NCBI GenBank assembly: GCA_002688185.1
Contig: NZCE01000050.1
Span: forward strand, 24,759 to 88,758
Origin: Spirochaetales bacterium
Lineage (GTDB): Bacteria; Spirochaetota; Spirochaetia; ARS1246
Length of the DNA stretch: 64,000 bases
Reading direction: 5' to 3'
The translations under genes were made by a program, and so were the position numbers. Below the pieces are notes generated by a model. It made no database searches and was not told the DNA's origin. It worked only from the letters and a program-made list of their open reading frames with translations. Within the stretch, counting starts at the first letter, position 1. Every line of letters starts with the position of its first letter. Shown here one piece after another: positions 44,189-54,322 of the stretch.

Positions 44189-46048
44189 CTACCTTTGATT
44201 TCTCAGATACCAAAGATTTAGCGTATCAACTGCCTCTTCATAATCTTGCCCAGCAAAGAGTCCTTGAAAAATCACATTTGCGGCTTTTGGTGCCCACCAC
44301 TCCCATTCATTGACAGCTTCAACGAGCACCACAACCACGATAGCTTTTTCAGCCGGCGCATCGTATGGACCGTAGGCGGCGAACCATGAATCCCAATGCT
44401 CCTCCAATCCGACTTCACCCGTCCCAGTCTTGCCCGCAACTTCCACGGCGTCAGTGGTAATTACGACTTTGGCGGTACCGTCTGTTATTACGCCTCGCAT
44501 CAACGCCTTAAGATCGTTGAACGTGCTTTTCTGAATGGTGGATGTGCGCAGAACTCGCGGCTCAATTGAGTCAACGATCTCCCCTGAGACCGGATCGCGG
44601 ATCTCCTTGAGAATATGTGGATAGTATGCTACCCCATCGTTTACTATCATGGCGACCACGTTTGCGAGCTGAATCGGAGTTACCACGGTAAAGCCCTGTC
44701 CAATGGCAGTATTATATGTGTCCCCACCTACCCAGTTTTGGTTCTTTGCTTTTTCCTTCCAAATTGGGCTTGGTGCGATTCCCGTTACTTCACCCGCCAA
44801 ATCAACGCCTGTCTTTTCCCCAAGGCCAAACTGATGCATATAATCTGAAATGATATCAATTCCTAAGTACTCGAGACCTACGGTTTGGAAATAAATGTTG
44901 CACGACTGTGCAAGCGCGGAGAAAAGGTTTACTTCACCATGCCCGTTCTCGAGCCAACAATCAAACTTTCTATCGCCGAGCCAGTGAAATCCGTTGCACT
45001 CCACAATCATCTCCGGATCCAAAGCTTTTTCATCAATCAAGGCAGTGGTCATAATCAATTTGAAAGTTGACGCCGGCGGGTAGCTGGACTGAATCGCCCG
45101 GTTTAGAAAAGGATATGAAGGATCAAGAGAAAGCCTGGCGAACTCCAGACCCTGGCGATCTTGATAAAAAAGATTGGGATCATACCATGGATATGAGACA
45201 AGCGCCAAAATTTCTCCCGTATCCGGCTTTAGCACTACAACCGATCCTATCCTGTCTCCCAACGCCTGTTCGGCCAGCCGTTGAACGTTGCGATCAATAG
45301 TCAGCACGACGTCCATACCAAGCTCAGGTTCGATGGTGCTTTGGGCTCCTGATTCGATCCCGCGACCCCTCACGTCTACAGTCCGGTACCGAGCGCCGTC
45401 TTTTCCGCGGAGCACCATGTCATATTTCTTTTCCACGCCCCGCTTGCCGATTACGTCTCCGGGTTTGTATCCCTTATTGTATAGTACCTGCAGCTCCTCG
45501 GTGGTGATGTCATTTACATAGCCTATTACATGTGCGATGGACCCTGTCTCGAGATAACTCCGTATTGGCTTTTTATGCCAAGTAACACCTGGATACTCAT
45601 CAAGATGCTCTGCAATATAAAAAATAATATCGTCAGGGACTTTGTGTGCTATTTCCACCGATTGGTAAAGATGATATTTATCAAAGGAGAGACGTTGTTG
45701 TATTTCATCGAGAGGCATCTTCAGTATCTTCGCCAGTTCCGTTTTTAGAGTATCTATTTTTTCTCTCGGGACCTCAGCGGGTATCACGTCAATGGCATAC
45801 GAGTCAATATTAATAACGAGCGGAACGTCGGCGTTCCGGTCATAAATTTCTCCGCGTTGGGACGGAACCGGCACGATTCTTTGAGAAACTAAACGCGCCC
45901 TGTCCTGGTATTCAAGTCCTTTGATAATTTGTAACGAAAAAAGGTAGACGGCGTAGGTTGAAAAGACGGCGGCAATGATAATCATAAGCATTATGATTCT
46001 CCCATTCGGTGCATGAAAATCACCCGTCGGTGAGTCTCGGCCGCCCAT
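44189..46048 (-). CDS. mrdA: Penicillin-binding protein 2 (elongasome transpeptidase)
   Basis: PBP2 crosslinks the peptidoglycan made by RodA. The 619-residue protein has one N-terminal membrane helix (about 18-40), a pedestal/dimerisation domain (about 55-230) and a class B transpeptidase domain (about 255-600). The three active-site motifs are STFK with the acylated Ser at residue 327, SCN, and KTGTG. The ATG follows immediately after the mreD stop. It lacks the long C-terminal extension found in some PBP2 proteins. In this order, mreB-mreC-mreD-mrdA-rodA, the elongasome is complete, which fits a rod or helical cell. Confidence 0.95.
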   Translation of the reverse strand: MGGRDSPTGDFHAPNGRIIMLMIIIAAVFSTYAVYLFSLQIIKGLEYQDRARLVSQRIVPVPSQRGEIYDRNADVPLVINIDSYAIDVIPAEVPREKIDTLKTELAKILKMPLDEIQQRLSFDKYHLYQSVEIAHKVPDDIIFYIAEHLDEYPGVTWHKKPIRSYLETGSIAHVIGYVNDITTEELQVLYNKGYKPGDVIGKRGVEKKYDMVLRGKDGARYRTVDVRGRGIESGAQSTIEPELGMDVVLTIDRNVQRLAEQALGDRIGSVVVLKPDTGEILALVSYPWYDPNLFYQDRQGLEFARLSLDPSYPFLNRAIQSSYPPASTFKLIMTTALIDEKALDPEMIVECNGFHWLGDRKFDCWLENGHGEVNLFSALAQSCNIYFQTVGLEYLGIDIISDYMHQFGLGEKTGVDLAGEVTGIAPSPIWKEKAKNQNWVGGDTYNTAIGQGFTVVTPIQLANVVAMIVNDGVAYYPHILKEIRDPVSGEIVDSIEPRVLRTSTIQKSTFNDLKALMRGVITDGTAKVVITTDAVEVAGKTGTGEVGLEEHWDSWFAAYGPYDAPAEKAIVVVVLVEAVNEWEWWAPKAANVIFQGLFAGQDYEEAVDTLNLWYLRNQR

Positions 46049-46552
46049 CTACTGCTCTTTCCGAGAGTATTTTACAAACTTAATCATTCTGAAGAAACCG
46101 TAAAGAAAAGGTGCTGCTACGGAGTTTAGCCCCAACTCGATGGCCAATTTTACCGAAAAAACCACATCGGCCTGTCCGGGACTAAAGATTGCCAGCAGAC
46201 CAAATCCCAAAACTGCCTTGATTACCGTGGCCACAATTGCAAGCAAAATTGGAATAAGCAAAGGGTCGATAAATATTTTCCCCTTAAATGCGCCAAAAAG
46301 GTAACCTATGACAGTACGCGAAAACGCGTGGAAACCGAGGGGAGTAATACTCAACACATCTTGTACAAAACCGGTGACAAACCCTGCGGTTTGTCCCTTC
46401 AAACTCCCCTGCTGGTTTGCCGAAAACGTGAGCACTAACAATGCAAAATCAGGAGTTACACCGCCGACAATCCCATTTGCCAAAAACACCGATTGAATGA
46501 CTGCCATTGTCCCGATCACGGCCGTGTGGAAAAAAAAACCTGAAAAATTCAT
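46049..46552 (-). CDS. mreD: Rod shape-determining protein MreD
   Basis: MreD is the small integral membrane member of the elongasome. The 167-residue protein has about five membrane helices and the family-typical GVTPDFALLVLTFSANQQGSLKGQTAGFVTGFVQD segment split over two helices. The ATG at 46552 comes one base after the mreC stop. The frame is open further upstream into mreC, but that part has no family similarity. The family is poorly conserved; its place between mreC and mrdA makes the call firm. Confidence 0.9.
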   Translation of the reverse strand: MNFSGFFFHTAVIGTMAVIQSVFLANGIVGGVTPDFALLVLTFSANQQGSLKGQTAGFVTGFVQDVLSITPLGFHAFSRTVIGYLFGAFKGKIFIDPLLIPILLAIVATVIKAVLGFGLLAIFSPGQADVVFSVKLAIELGLNSVAAPFLYGFFRMIKFVKYSRKEQ

Positions 46553-46553
46553 T

Positions 46554-47399
46554 TCAATCGGTTGGCTGCAAGGCGAAAACATACTCAAGACGGGAAAAAT
46601 CCACGATCGGCTCAACTTCGATCACCAAAGATGACTCCCATGGTTTGGCGCCTATTTCTCGAATTCGTCCGACGTATACGTCTTTAGGATACACTGTAGA
46701 AAGCCCGGAGGTGACGATTAGATCACCGACCTTGAGGGTACCACGGGCGCTTTTGGGTACTGCCGTCATCGTCAAATGACCCAGAGAATCGCCTTCACCA
46801 TTTATAAGACCGGTATAGCGCGCATTCATTATTCTACCCGGCACGTAGCAGGTAGTATCAAATAACGGCAGTATAAGAGAGGAGACCGGCCCCACTGAAA
46901 AGACCCGACCCACAAGACCTTCCAAACCGTTGCTGTACGCCACCACGGGCATATTCCTCGCAATCCCGTGGGACCTTCCTTTGTTAATCAGGAACCCGGT
47001 GAGAAAATCTCCCGCGTCCTTCCCTATTACCTCCGCCGCAATGAATTTTTGGTCAAGCGCATCAGAAAATTGGAGTTGCTCTTTGAGCCTTGAGATTTCC
47101 TGTCTGAGCTGGGCTATCTCTCGTTCGTTGAGCCTGTAAGAATGCAGTTGCTCCTGCAGACTCTCGTAATTTGATTTTAGCCGGTTCAGCTCTCCTATAG
47201 ACGTGACCAGGCTGCCAAAAAATCCGCCTACCCCGGCAATACCTCGTTGGACAACAGAGAAGACCGCAATGCCCGCTTGTTTTGGGCTAAATGAGGCACT
47301 TTCAGAAGAAGTAAGCAGAAAAAGGATGGACACCATGAGAAGGCCTGCAAGAGCGCTACCGGTTCTGTGCCGTGAGAAATACTCCTTGAATGAGCGCAT
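46554..47399 (-). CDS. mreC: Rod shape-determining protein MreC
   Basis: MreC spans the inner membrane and activates PBP2-RodA. The 281-residue protein has a cytoplasmic N-terminus, a membrane helix at about 15-32, a coiled coil at about 65-100 (LKSNYESLQEQLHSYRLNEREIAQLRQEI in parts), and the double beta-barrel domain with GKDAGDFLTGFLINKGRSHGI, then GLVGRVFSVGPVSSLILPLFD. It starts three bases after mreB ends. Its order and spacing support a single transcript with mreB. Confidence 0.94.
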   Translation of the reverse strand: MRSFKEYFSRHRTGSALAGLLMVSILFLLTSSESASFSPKQAGIAVFSVVQRGIAGVGGFFGSLVTSIGELNRLKSNYESLQEQLHSYRLNEREIAQLRQEISRLKEQLQFSDALDQKFIAAEVIGKDAGDFLTGFLINKGRSHGIARNMPVVAYSNGLEGLVGRVFSVGPVSSLILPLFDTTCYVPGRIMNARYTGLINGEGDSLGHLTMTAVPKSARGTLKVGDLIVTSGLSTVYPKDVYVGRIREIGAKPWESSLVIEVEPIVDFSRLEYVFALQPTD

Positions 47400-47402
47400 A
47401 TA

Positions 47403-48443
47403 CTATGGATTGAGATTATTGTAGATAGTTTTCTTATTTCTCGCCATTTCTCTCGTTAGCTCGAAGTACAGCCCCGCACCGTTCGCCACACAGAGCATCG
47501 GTTCTTCTGCCATGATTACCGGGACGCCGGTCTCCTTAGCCACCAGTTTAGGAAGGCCTTTTAGGAGTGAACCACCCCCGGTCATTACGATGCCTCGTTC
47601 CACAATATCTGCCGCCAGTTCAGGCGGTGTTTGCCCGAGTGTTCTTTTAATCTCGTCAACAATAACATTTACTGGTTCTTGGAGGGCTTCTCGGACCTCA
47701 ACAGAGTCAATTTCCAAGCGTCTCGGCAAGCCTGTTATAGCGTCCGTCCCTTTGATTTCCATTTTCTCGATTTTACGGTCCGGGTTTGCGTTGCCGATCG
47801 TCATTTTGAGGTTTTCTGAAGTCTGTTCCCCAATGATAAGATTGTGGACGCTTCTGACATGTTTGATGACTGCCTCATCAAATTCATCGCCACCAAGCCT
47901 AATAGCATTTGTAACCACCATGCCACCGAGAGAAATTACCGATATTTCAGTAGTCCCGCCACCAATATCACACACCATATGGCCTGATGGCTCGAAAATG
48001 GGTATCTGCGCGCCGATTGCCGCAGCCAAAGATTCCTCAATGACCTTCACCTCCCTGGCCCCGGCTTTATAGGCGCTCTCTTCAACCGCCCGGCGTTCAA
48101 CCTCGGTAATACATGTGGGGACCCCAATTACCATGCGAGGCTTCACAAACCATCTTCTAGGGATTACCTTCGAGATAAAATACCGGATCATTTTCTCGGT
48201 AGTTTCGAGATCAGCAATTACACCGTCACGAAGCGGCTGAATGGCAATGATATCCCCCGGTGTCTTATTCAACATTCGCTTGGCTTCCACACCAACCGCT
48301 ACTACTTTTTTGGTGCCCCGTTCCACCGCAACCACCGAAGGTTCTCGGATGACAATGCCCTTTCCTTGAACATAAATTAGGGTGTTGCAGGTGCCTAGAT
48401 CTATTCCTAGATCCGATGAAAAGGCATCAAAAAGTCGCGCCAT
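47403..48443 (-). CDS. mreB: Actin-like shape protein MreB
   Basis: MreB polymerises on the inner membrane and guides elongasome movement. The 346-residue protein has the actin fold with phosphate-1 loop [11 protein letters not shown] near residue 16, an [10 protein letters not shown] segment, the phosphate-2 loop [16 protein letters not shown], and the adenosine motif [17 protein letters not shown]. An N-terminal MARLFDAFS stretch could act as a membrane-binding helix. A GGAGGAAT-like site precedes the ATG. A TPR gene lies 62 bases upstream on the same strand. Confidence 0.97.
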   Translation of the reverse strand: MARLFDAFSSDLGIDLGTCNTLIYVQGKGIVIREPSVVAVERGTKKVVAVGVEAKRMLNKTPGDIIAIQPLRDGVIADLETTEKMIRYFISKVIPRRWFVKPRMVIGVPTCITEVERRAVEESAYKAGAREVKVIEESLAAAIGAQIPIFEPSGHMVCDIGGGTTEISVISLGGMVVTNAIRLGGDEFDEAVIKHVRSVHNLIIGEQTSENLKMTIGNANPDRKIEKMEIKGTDAITGLPRRLEIDSVEVREALQEPVNVIVDEIKRTLGQTPPELAADIVERGIVMTGGGSLLKGLPKLVAKETGVPVIMAEEPMLCVANGAGLYFELTREMARNKKTIYNNLNP

Positions 48444-48505
48444 GTGCTTAATTCCTCCGATGTATTACAATGATAGAAGGCATCGGCAGTATAACATATC
48501 AGATC

Positions 48506-49450
48506 CTATCGATAAACACGGAGACGGGCGCCATAATGGGACGGATCTATCTGTAGTGCTTTGCGCCATTCGGCCCGTGCCTCTATATTCTTGTCGTATT
48601 TCTGGTAAATCTCCCCCAAAAAAAAATAAGCATCTGCCGATTGAGGATTTACCGATAAGATATGCCTATATTGCTCTTCCGCTTTTTCAAGCTGATCGGT
48701 TTCAAAATAAACCTTTCCGAGAAGAAACCTGCTTTTCTGACCAATTGTCGGATCGACGGTGTCTTTTATGGTACTGATGAGATGTAACTCGGCCTGCTCA
48801 ATCTCCCCGGCGTTAAAGTATGCCTGTGAGAGCGCGAGGTTGCGCATGTCCGTGGGGTTTTGTTCAACGGCTTTTGAGAAGCTGCCTGCGCTCGCGGCAT
48901 AATCACCAATGTTTGAGTATGCTAATCCCAGGTATTCATAAGTATCATCGCCAACATATCCGTTGGCAATCGCGCCGGTGAGATACTCGATGGTGAGATC
49001 CGCATAATATTTTCCCTTATAGTAGTACGCTTTCCCCAATACGTAGAAGATCCTGGCGCTCATATCCACAGGATCTAGAATCCGGGCTTTTCTTAGATTA
49101 GCAATAGATTTATCAATGAGCGCGATTTTTTCTTCAAGAGAGAATTGGTTGACTCCCCGATAAAAATAAGCGAGGCCATTATATATTAGTGATTGTAGTT
49201 GGAGGGGTTCATCAATGAGATTAACTTCACACTGAGCGTTGATCTCAGCGTACCGTTTCTCCCCCCAGAGCTCGTCCAGCGTGATCTCAGGCGAGGTCTC
49301 TCTGGCAAATAGCTCGGATATTTTGGACCTCTGCCAGAAGATGAATGTGGCTATGATAACGGTTGCGGCTATGACGGATATGAGTAACCGGTTTCGTCCA
49401 GGGTTTGATCTCCGAGAGCTGAACTGATAGCGATTATTCGGCAATATCAC
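48506..49450 (-). CDS. Membrane-anchored TPR protein upstream of mreB
   Basis: The 314-residue protein has a basic N-terminus, one membrane helix at about 22-40 (LLISVIAATVIIATFIFW), then seven or so TPR units. Clear ones include FYVLGKAYYYKGKYYADLTIEYL, YEYLGLAYSNIGDYAASAGSFSKA and AYFFLGEIYQKYDKNIEARAEW. It is predicted to face the periplasm. It lies between rnpB and mreB; a role in organising cell-wall machinery is plausible from position only. Confidence 0.75.
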   Translation of the reverse strand: MILPNNRYQFSSRRSNPGRNRLLISVIAATVIIATFIFWQRSKISELFARETSPEITLDELWGEKRYAEINAQCEVNLIDEPLQLQSLIYNGLAYFYRGVNQFSLEEKIALIDKSIANLRKARILDPVDMSARIFYVLGKAYYYKGKYYADLTIEYLTGAIANGYVGDDTYEYLGLAYSNIGDYAASAGSFSKAVEQNPTDMRNLALSQAYFNAGEIEQAELHLISTIKDTVDPTIGQKSRFLLGKVYFETDQLEKAEEQYRHILSVNPQSADAYFFLGEIYQKYDKNIEARAEWRKALQIDPSHYGARLRVYR

Positions 49451-49484
49451 CTACATTCCCACAAGACTTAAGAAGATTAAAAAA

Positions 49485-49906
49485 GGCAGGCGTATAAGCC
49501 GGGTTCTGTCCCTACCGAACATTTGCATGCCCGTGTAGGCGATAGCCATCTATCTTGCCGTTCCATCACTAGAACGGTCGCGCAGTCTACCAGCAAGTAA
49601 TTGGGCGAACAACCCACTCGCAGCTTGGCTTTGCTCCTGATGAGGCTTGCCGTTCTCTTTACGTTGCCGCAAAGAAGGTGAGCTCTTACCTCGCCTTTTC
49701 ACCCTTACCCGACCACCCGACCTCTCGTCCACACAATAGGTCAAATAAATTATGTGGACGAGAGGCCTGGCGATCAGGCGGTTTTTTTCTGTGGCGCTTT
49801 CTGTGACCTTTGTAGAAAGATCCCCGGGCGTTACCCGGCATCATGTTCTACGGAGCCCGGACTTTCCTCCGAACGAAATCACACATTCGGCGGCTATCAG
49901 CCTGCC
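49485..49906 (-). ncRNA. rnpB: RNase P RNA (bacterial type A)
   Basis: RNase P RNA is the catalytic subunit that trims tRNA 5' leaders. On the minus strand the conserved pieces occur in order: GGCAGGCTGATAGCC at the 5' end, GAGGAAAGTCCGGGCTCC, a GGGTGAAAAGGCGAGGTAAG segment with GAGCTCACC, and ACAGAACCCGGCTTAT near the 3' end. The terminal GGCAGGC and GCCTGCC pair as P1. An internal hairpin, the presumed P12, has a perfect stem of about 13 base pairs at about 49726-49769. Six T follow the 3' end (49479-49484), fitting intrinsic termination. It begins 18 bases after the zinc-ribbon gene. Confidence 0.93.
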
Positions 49907-49924
49907 TTAGTTATATTTATCGGT

Positions 49925-50761
49925 TTATTCATCGTCTTGTTCAAGAGATTCATCGCTCTCACCTTCTTCGTCTACATCTACACCTACATCAAAATCAGCG
50001 AGATCGGCCAAACTGCCGGCATCATCATCTTGAAAAAACATACCCTCTTCCTCGGCGTCCTCAAAAAACAAAATACGGCTGCAGTAGGGACAGAAAAGGA
50101 TTTCCTCACCTTTGCGAACGTCGTTTTCAAACTGGGCCGGCAATCTCATATGGCATCCGGTGCATACAGCGCTTTTTACGGGCACTATGCCGATACCGGC
50201 TTTACTTTTTATAATTCTTTCAAATTTGAATAGAATTTCTCCATCCAGATCCGGTGTGATTTTTCCCTCTTCATTTCGGAGCGCTTCCAAGGCCTTCTTT
50301 TTTTCCTCGCTCTCATCCTTGATTTTTTTCTGCTCAACTTCCAGCTCTTCTTCCTGTTGCTGGATCATCGACTCTTCCCGTTCGATTGTGTGAGCGATTT
50401 CATCTTGTTCCTTTTCCTCTCTTAAGATTTCTTTTCTGAGTTGCTGCTCCTTTTCCGTCGCGTCTCTGATCTCCTTATCAAGAGCTTCATATTCACGCTG
50501 TGTCTTTATAAGATCCATCTGCTTTTCATACGTTTCACGTTGCTGCTCTGCTTCCGCTAGGCGATGCCTGAGCCTGATGATGCTCCCCCTAGTTTCTTCC
50601 ATATTGCTGTTCTTCTCGATGTACTGTTTCCGCAACCGGTTTAGAAGCTCCGTTTTCGTTGTTAATGCGCGCGGAACTTCATTGATTTCTCGCTCTATCT
50701 CATAGCGTTGCGAAAGTATCTCCTGCAAAGATCTTAATTTGTCAAATACTTCCTGCATCAT
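49925..50761 (-). CDS. C4-type zinc ribbon, coiled-coil protein (CdsZ/DUF164 family)
   Basis: The 278-residue protein is mostly a long antiparallel coiled coil (about residues 10-190). A C4 zinc ribbon follows: CTGC near residue 199 and CPYC near 228. An acidic Asp/Glu-rich tail of about 45 residues ends it. Members of this family occur next to rpoD or in cell-wall loci in several phyla, and their role is poorly known. It is transcribed 18 bases after rpoD, so the dnaG-rpoD-zinc-ribbon-rnpB order is one unit. The tail resembles the acidic tail of this organism's NusA. Confidence 0.82.
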   Translation of the reverse strand: MMQEVFDKLRSLQEILSQRYEIEREINEVPRALTTKTELLNRLRKQYIEKNSNMEETRGSIIRLRHRLAEAEQQRETYEKQMDLIKTQREYEALDKEIRDATEKEQQLRKEILREEKEQDEIAHTIEREESMIQQQEEELEVEQKKIKDESEEKKKALEALRNEEGKITPDLDGEILFKFERIIKSKAGIGIVPVKSAVCTGCHMRLPAQFENDVRKGEEILFCPYCSRILFFEDAEEEGMFFQDDDAGSLADLADFDVGVDVDEEGESDESLEQDDE

Positions 50762-50779
50762 AAGCGGCTCTCTCCTTTC

Positions 50780-52543
50780 TTAATGATCGATATAATCCTT
50801 CAACTTGCGGCTTCTTTTTGGGTGTCTCAGCCTGCGCAACGCCTTTGCTTCTATCTGCCGGATTCTCTCACGGGTTACGTTAAAATAGAGTCCCACTTCT
50901 TCCAGAGTAAGTGAATAACCATCCTCCAACCCAAAACGCATTTTGAGGACCTCCTGCTCACGAGGCGGAAGCGTCTCAAGTACGTTTTGCAGCTGTTCCT
51001 CGAGCAGCGCAAAAGCGGTCTGACTGGCTGGATTTTCAACATCCTTGTCCTCTATAAAATCTCCTAGGAGGGAGTCTTCCTCCTCCCCAATAGGCGTTTC
51101 CAAGGAAATGGGCTCACGGGCAACATTCTTTACGGATTTTACCCTGAGAACAGACCATCCGAGTCTCTCCGCAATTTCTTCATCAGTGGGTTCTCTCCCC
51201 AGTACCTGCATGAGCTGTCGAGATTCACGGACAACTTTGTTGATCTGCTCGATCATATGAACGGGAACTCGAATCGTGCGAGCCTGGTCCGAAATCGACC
51301 TAGTGATAGCTTGACGGATCCACCACGTTGCATACGTTGAGAATTTATATCCCTTTCGATATTCGAACTTTTCAACGGCCTTTATCAGTCCGATATTCCC
51401 CTCTTGCACAAGGTCAAAAAAATGTAGCCCCCGATTGGTATACTTCTTTGCGATGCTTACAACCAGACGAAGATTCGCCTGGATCAGCTTATCCTTGGCG
51501 GTTTTCATCATCTCTTTGCCATATGCAATTTCTTCAGATCTTTTGAGAATATCGTCTATGGAATCTTCAAACTCGATCTCCAGCTGTTTTAGCTTTTTAT
51601 CAGAAATCTGTATCTGTCTGATCCGCTCCTTGATTGCATCGGCGGACATGCCGAGGCGTTCTTCAATCTCACGGCGCTTTTCCGTGATGGCCAAGCCCCG
51701 ACCCATAGTTCTAAGCTCACGATGGCTCGATACTTGAAGCTTTCTTTCAATCCGGCGCTGTTCCCTCACATACTTCTGAACCTTTCTAGCTGCGACCATA
51801 AACTTGTCGGAGAACTGCACAATCTCTTCTTGGTGAATATCCAAATTGATGAGTCTTGTATGCAGCTCTTTTCTGCGTTTGACCAATGTTTCATCCTGAA
51901 AAATGTCTCCGCCCGTGGCAACGACCCTCTTTTTTAGATCGTGGTATTGTCGAAGAGGCATCGTCACGTCCCGCAATGGTTCCCGATAAAATTGGTTTAG
52001 CCGCCGCCTCTCGGACAAAAGCTCAGAGATCTCTTTTTTAGTCAGATCCATGTCCCGCGGATCGGCCTTTGAAAAAGTCTTTTGCATGACTGAATGCATC
52101 TTGGGAAGGAGCAATCCTGAGTTTAATATCACTTTTTTTATGATGTTTTCTCCGTCCTCCATTTGTTTCGACAATCTGACCTCTTCTTCAGCGGTCAACA
52201 AATTTTCTTTGCCGATTTCCCTCAAGTAGAGGCGGATTGGATCATCGATTGCGGCATTCTTCTGATTGGTAGCAATGCGCTTCTTCTTCTTAGCTGATAT
52301 TTCCTCTTTTGCCACAACTTCTGCGGCACCCTGTTCTTCCTCCGCCGGTTCGTCAGCATCAAGACCATCTTCCCGTAACTCGATCTTGTTTTTCTCGAGA
52401 ATAGAAAACACCTCTTCAATCATCTCAGAGTTAACAATCTCTTCCGGGAGAAAATCATTCACTTCATCGTAGCTAAGCAGCTTTTTCTTTTTGCCGTACT
52501 CGAGTAGCTTCATTACAGCAGGATCAGCTTGAAGGTCAATCAT
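50780..52543 (-). CDS. rpoD: RNA polymerase primary sigma factor RpoD
   Basis: This is the housekeeping sigma70. The 587-residue protein has region 1.1 (residues 1-80), region 1.2 ([21 protein letters not shown], about 100-120), a non-conserved helical insert (about 160-330), region 2 ([53 protein letters not shown] in parts), region 3 ([14 protein letters not shown]) and region 4 with the helix-turn-helix [21 protein letters not shown]. The dnaG stop overlaps its start by four bases. The predicted promoters in the window have its expected TTGACA/TATAAT type. Confidence 0.97.
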   Translation of the reverse strand: MIDLQADPAVMKLLEYGKKKKLLSYDEVNDFLPEEIVNSEMIEEVFSILEKNKIELREDGLDADEPAEEEQGAAEVVAKEEISAKKKKRIATNQKNAAIDDPIRLYLREIGKENLLTAEEEVRLSKQMEDGENIIKKVILNSGLLLPKMHSVMQKTFSKADPRDMDLTKKEISELLSERRRLNQFYREPLRDVTMPLRQYHDLKKRVVATGGDIFQDETLVKRRKELHTRLINLDIHQEEIVQFSDKFMVAARKVQKYVREQRRIERKLQVSSHRELRTMGRGLAITEKRREIEERLGMSADAIKERIRQIQISDKKLKQLEIEFEDSIDDILKRSEEIAYGKEMMKTAKDKLIQANLRLVVSIAKKYTNRGLHFFDLVQEGNIGLIKAVEKFEYRKGYKFSTYATWWIRQAITRSISDQARTIRVPVHMIEQINKVVRESRQLMQVLGREPTDEEIAERLGWSVLRVKSVKNVAREPISLETPIGEEEDSLLGDFIEDKDVENPASQTAFALLEEQLQNVLETLPPREQEVLKMRFGLEDGYSLTLEEVGLYFNVTRERIRQIEAKALRRLRHPKRSRKLKDYIDH

Positions 52544-54300
52544 ATATTATGTCCTCTGATTTTCTCCAACTCGGCATCTAGAAACATCTTTTCTTCCAAT
52601 AGGTTTTTTATGTCATGAAAATGACCCTGTACGCGCTCTTTTTCCCGTATCACGCGTTCGAGAGTTCCAATCCGATTTTTTATGCTACGTTCTCGTATCC
52701 TAAACACGCCGTCTCTGATGATTTTTTCTTGGTTGATTGAAAACTCAGCCAAAGCTGCTTTTTCGATCAAGAGCTTTTTAAGCTCCTCATCCTCAATTCG
52801 CATGAGCAGAGCCTCGAAGCTCTCCTCATCATTCCGATAGGCATCCTCGAGGGTAATAAAAAGGTTCTTTGCCCGGCTGTCGGATAAATCATCGGCCGAT
52901 AGGCTTTTCCGGATCTCTCGGAATAAGTATCGGTTCAAAGCTACCGCCAGCATCAAAAAAAGATCATTAGAAATCCGCTCCGCCCTTTCCAATTTTTCTT
53001 CCGGCCCGGTTCTCCATCTTGAGTCAACGTTTAGCTGAGATATATCGCTCTGTATTGATTTTGGATCAACTTCTAGTGCATCGGCAAGCTCATGAATGTA
53101 ACCTTCTCGACGCACCTCCGACTGCACCTCACTCAATAAAGGTAGTGTGTGTCTTACAGCTTTCTCCTTGCCACTTGCTTCTGATGTGTTAAAGCCTTTT
53201 ATAGCGTTCTGGACTATAAAGGTAAACCCATTTATATGGGATTTTGTCAGCTTTTGCAACTCCTGGATTCCAAGAGATTCTACGATTTCTGCGGGATCGC
53301 TTCCTTCCGGCAAAAGCGCGACCCTGCATTCTATACCCACTTTTTCGCAAACGGCTGCGCCTTTTTCCGCGGCGCTAATGCCGGCCCCATCTCCGTCGAA
53401 AGCAAAGATTAATGTTTCAGCATATCTCTTCAGAGTCAGCACCTGTTCTTCTGTCAACGCAGTGCCCAGAGGTGCAACGCAGTTGGAAATGCCGGCTAAA
53501 TGAAAGGCGAGAACATCCATATAGCCTTCAGCAACTATGAATGTACGGTTTTTTCTGCCATCGGGCAAGGCGATGTGAAGACCGTATAGGTTCCTCCCCT
53601 TTGAAAAAAGCGTGGTTTCAGGCGAATTGATGTATTTTGGTTGATTCTCCCCAAAAGCCCTGCCGCCGAAAGCAATTGTTTCTCCACGTGCGTTGTGAAT
53701 GGGGAACATGATTCGGTTGGAAAACAGCGGCATTTCAGGATATCTTTGTGAAAACAGGCCGCTTTCCTTCAAGAACTCGGCCGAATAGCTTCTCTCTTTT
53801 AAAAATCTGTGCAGCCATTTGCGGTCAACCGGTGCAAATCCTAGCTGAAACGTGTCAATTGCTTCTGAAGGTATTCCGCGTTTGTCGAGATAGCGTCTGG
53901 CCTCCGACGCCTGCTCAACGTTTTTTAGTATATAATGGAAACTCCCTGCGACCCTTGTATGCAATTCCACTAAAGCTTTTCTTCTATTTTCTGCCTTGCC
54001 GTCCTCAGATTTTGGTAGAGAGATTCCCGCTTTTTCTGCCAACATTTCCGCTGCCTCGGGAAACGAGATATTCTCAATTTCTTGCAAGAACGTATAAATG
54101 CTGCCTCCTTTTTGGCAGCCAAAGCAATAAAAACCCCGCCCGTCAGGAAGGATCGTGAATGATGGGGTTTTTTCGTTGTGAAATGGACATAAACCCCAAT
54201 ACCGGCCTCCTTTTCTCTCAAGTCGGACGTACCCTCCTACTATGCCCACGATGCTGAGTCGGCTAGCTATTTCTTCTATAATAGATTCAGGTATAAGCAT
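52540..54300 (-). CDS. dnaG: DNA primase DnaG
   Basis: DnaG makes the RNA primers used by the replisome. The 586-residue protein has the N-terminal zinc-binding domain ([11 protein letters not shown] and FYCFGC, about 40-65), the catalytic core (about 115-345) with the Toprim motifs [12 protein letters not shown] and FAFDGDGAG, and a C-terminal helicase-binding domain (about 440-586). It starts 22 bases after mltG and overlaps rpoD by four bases. This dnaG-rpoD pair is the macromolecular-synthesis arrangement found in many bacteria, without rpsU here. Confidence 0.97.
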   Translation of the reverse strand: MLIPESIIEEIASRLSIVGIVGGYVRLERKGGRYWGLCPFHNEKTPSFTILPDGRGFYCFGCQKGGSIYTFLQEIENISFPEAAEMLAEKAGISLPKSEDGKAENRRKALVELHTRVAGSFHYILKNVEQASEARRYLDKRGIPSEAIDTFQLGFAPVDRKWLHRFLKERSYSAEFLKESGLFSQRYPEMPLFSNRIMFPIHNARGETIAFGGRAFGENQPKYINSPETTLFSKGRNLYGLHIALPDGRKNRTFIVAEGYMDVLAFHLAGISNCVAPLGTALTEEQVLTLKRYAETLIFAFDGDGAGISAAEKGAAVCEKVGIECRVALLPEGSDPAEIVESLGIQELQKLTKSHINGFTFIVQNAIKGFNTSEASGKEKAVRHTLPLLSEVQSEVRREGYIHELADALEVDPKSIQSDISQLNVDSRWRTGPEEKLERAERISNDLFLMLAVALNRYLFREIRKSLSADDLSDSRAKNLFITLEDAYRNDEESFEALLMRIEDEELKKLLIEKAALAEFSINQEKIIRDGVFRIRERSIKNRIGTLERVIREKERVQGHFHDIKNLLEEKMFLDAELEKIRGHNI

Positions 54301-54322
54301 TGTTTTAAACGTTCAGCCTCAA

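Noticed and set aside
49754..50233. A plus-strand frame across rnpB and the zinc-ribbon gene
   Set aside because: It covers the complement of a well-recognised structural RNA and of a conserved coding region.
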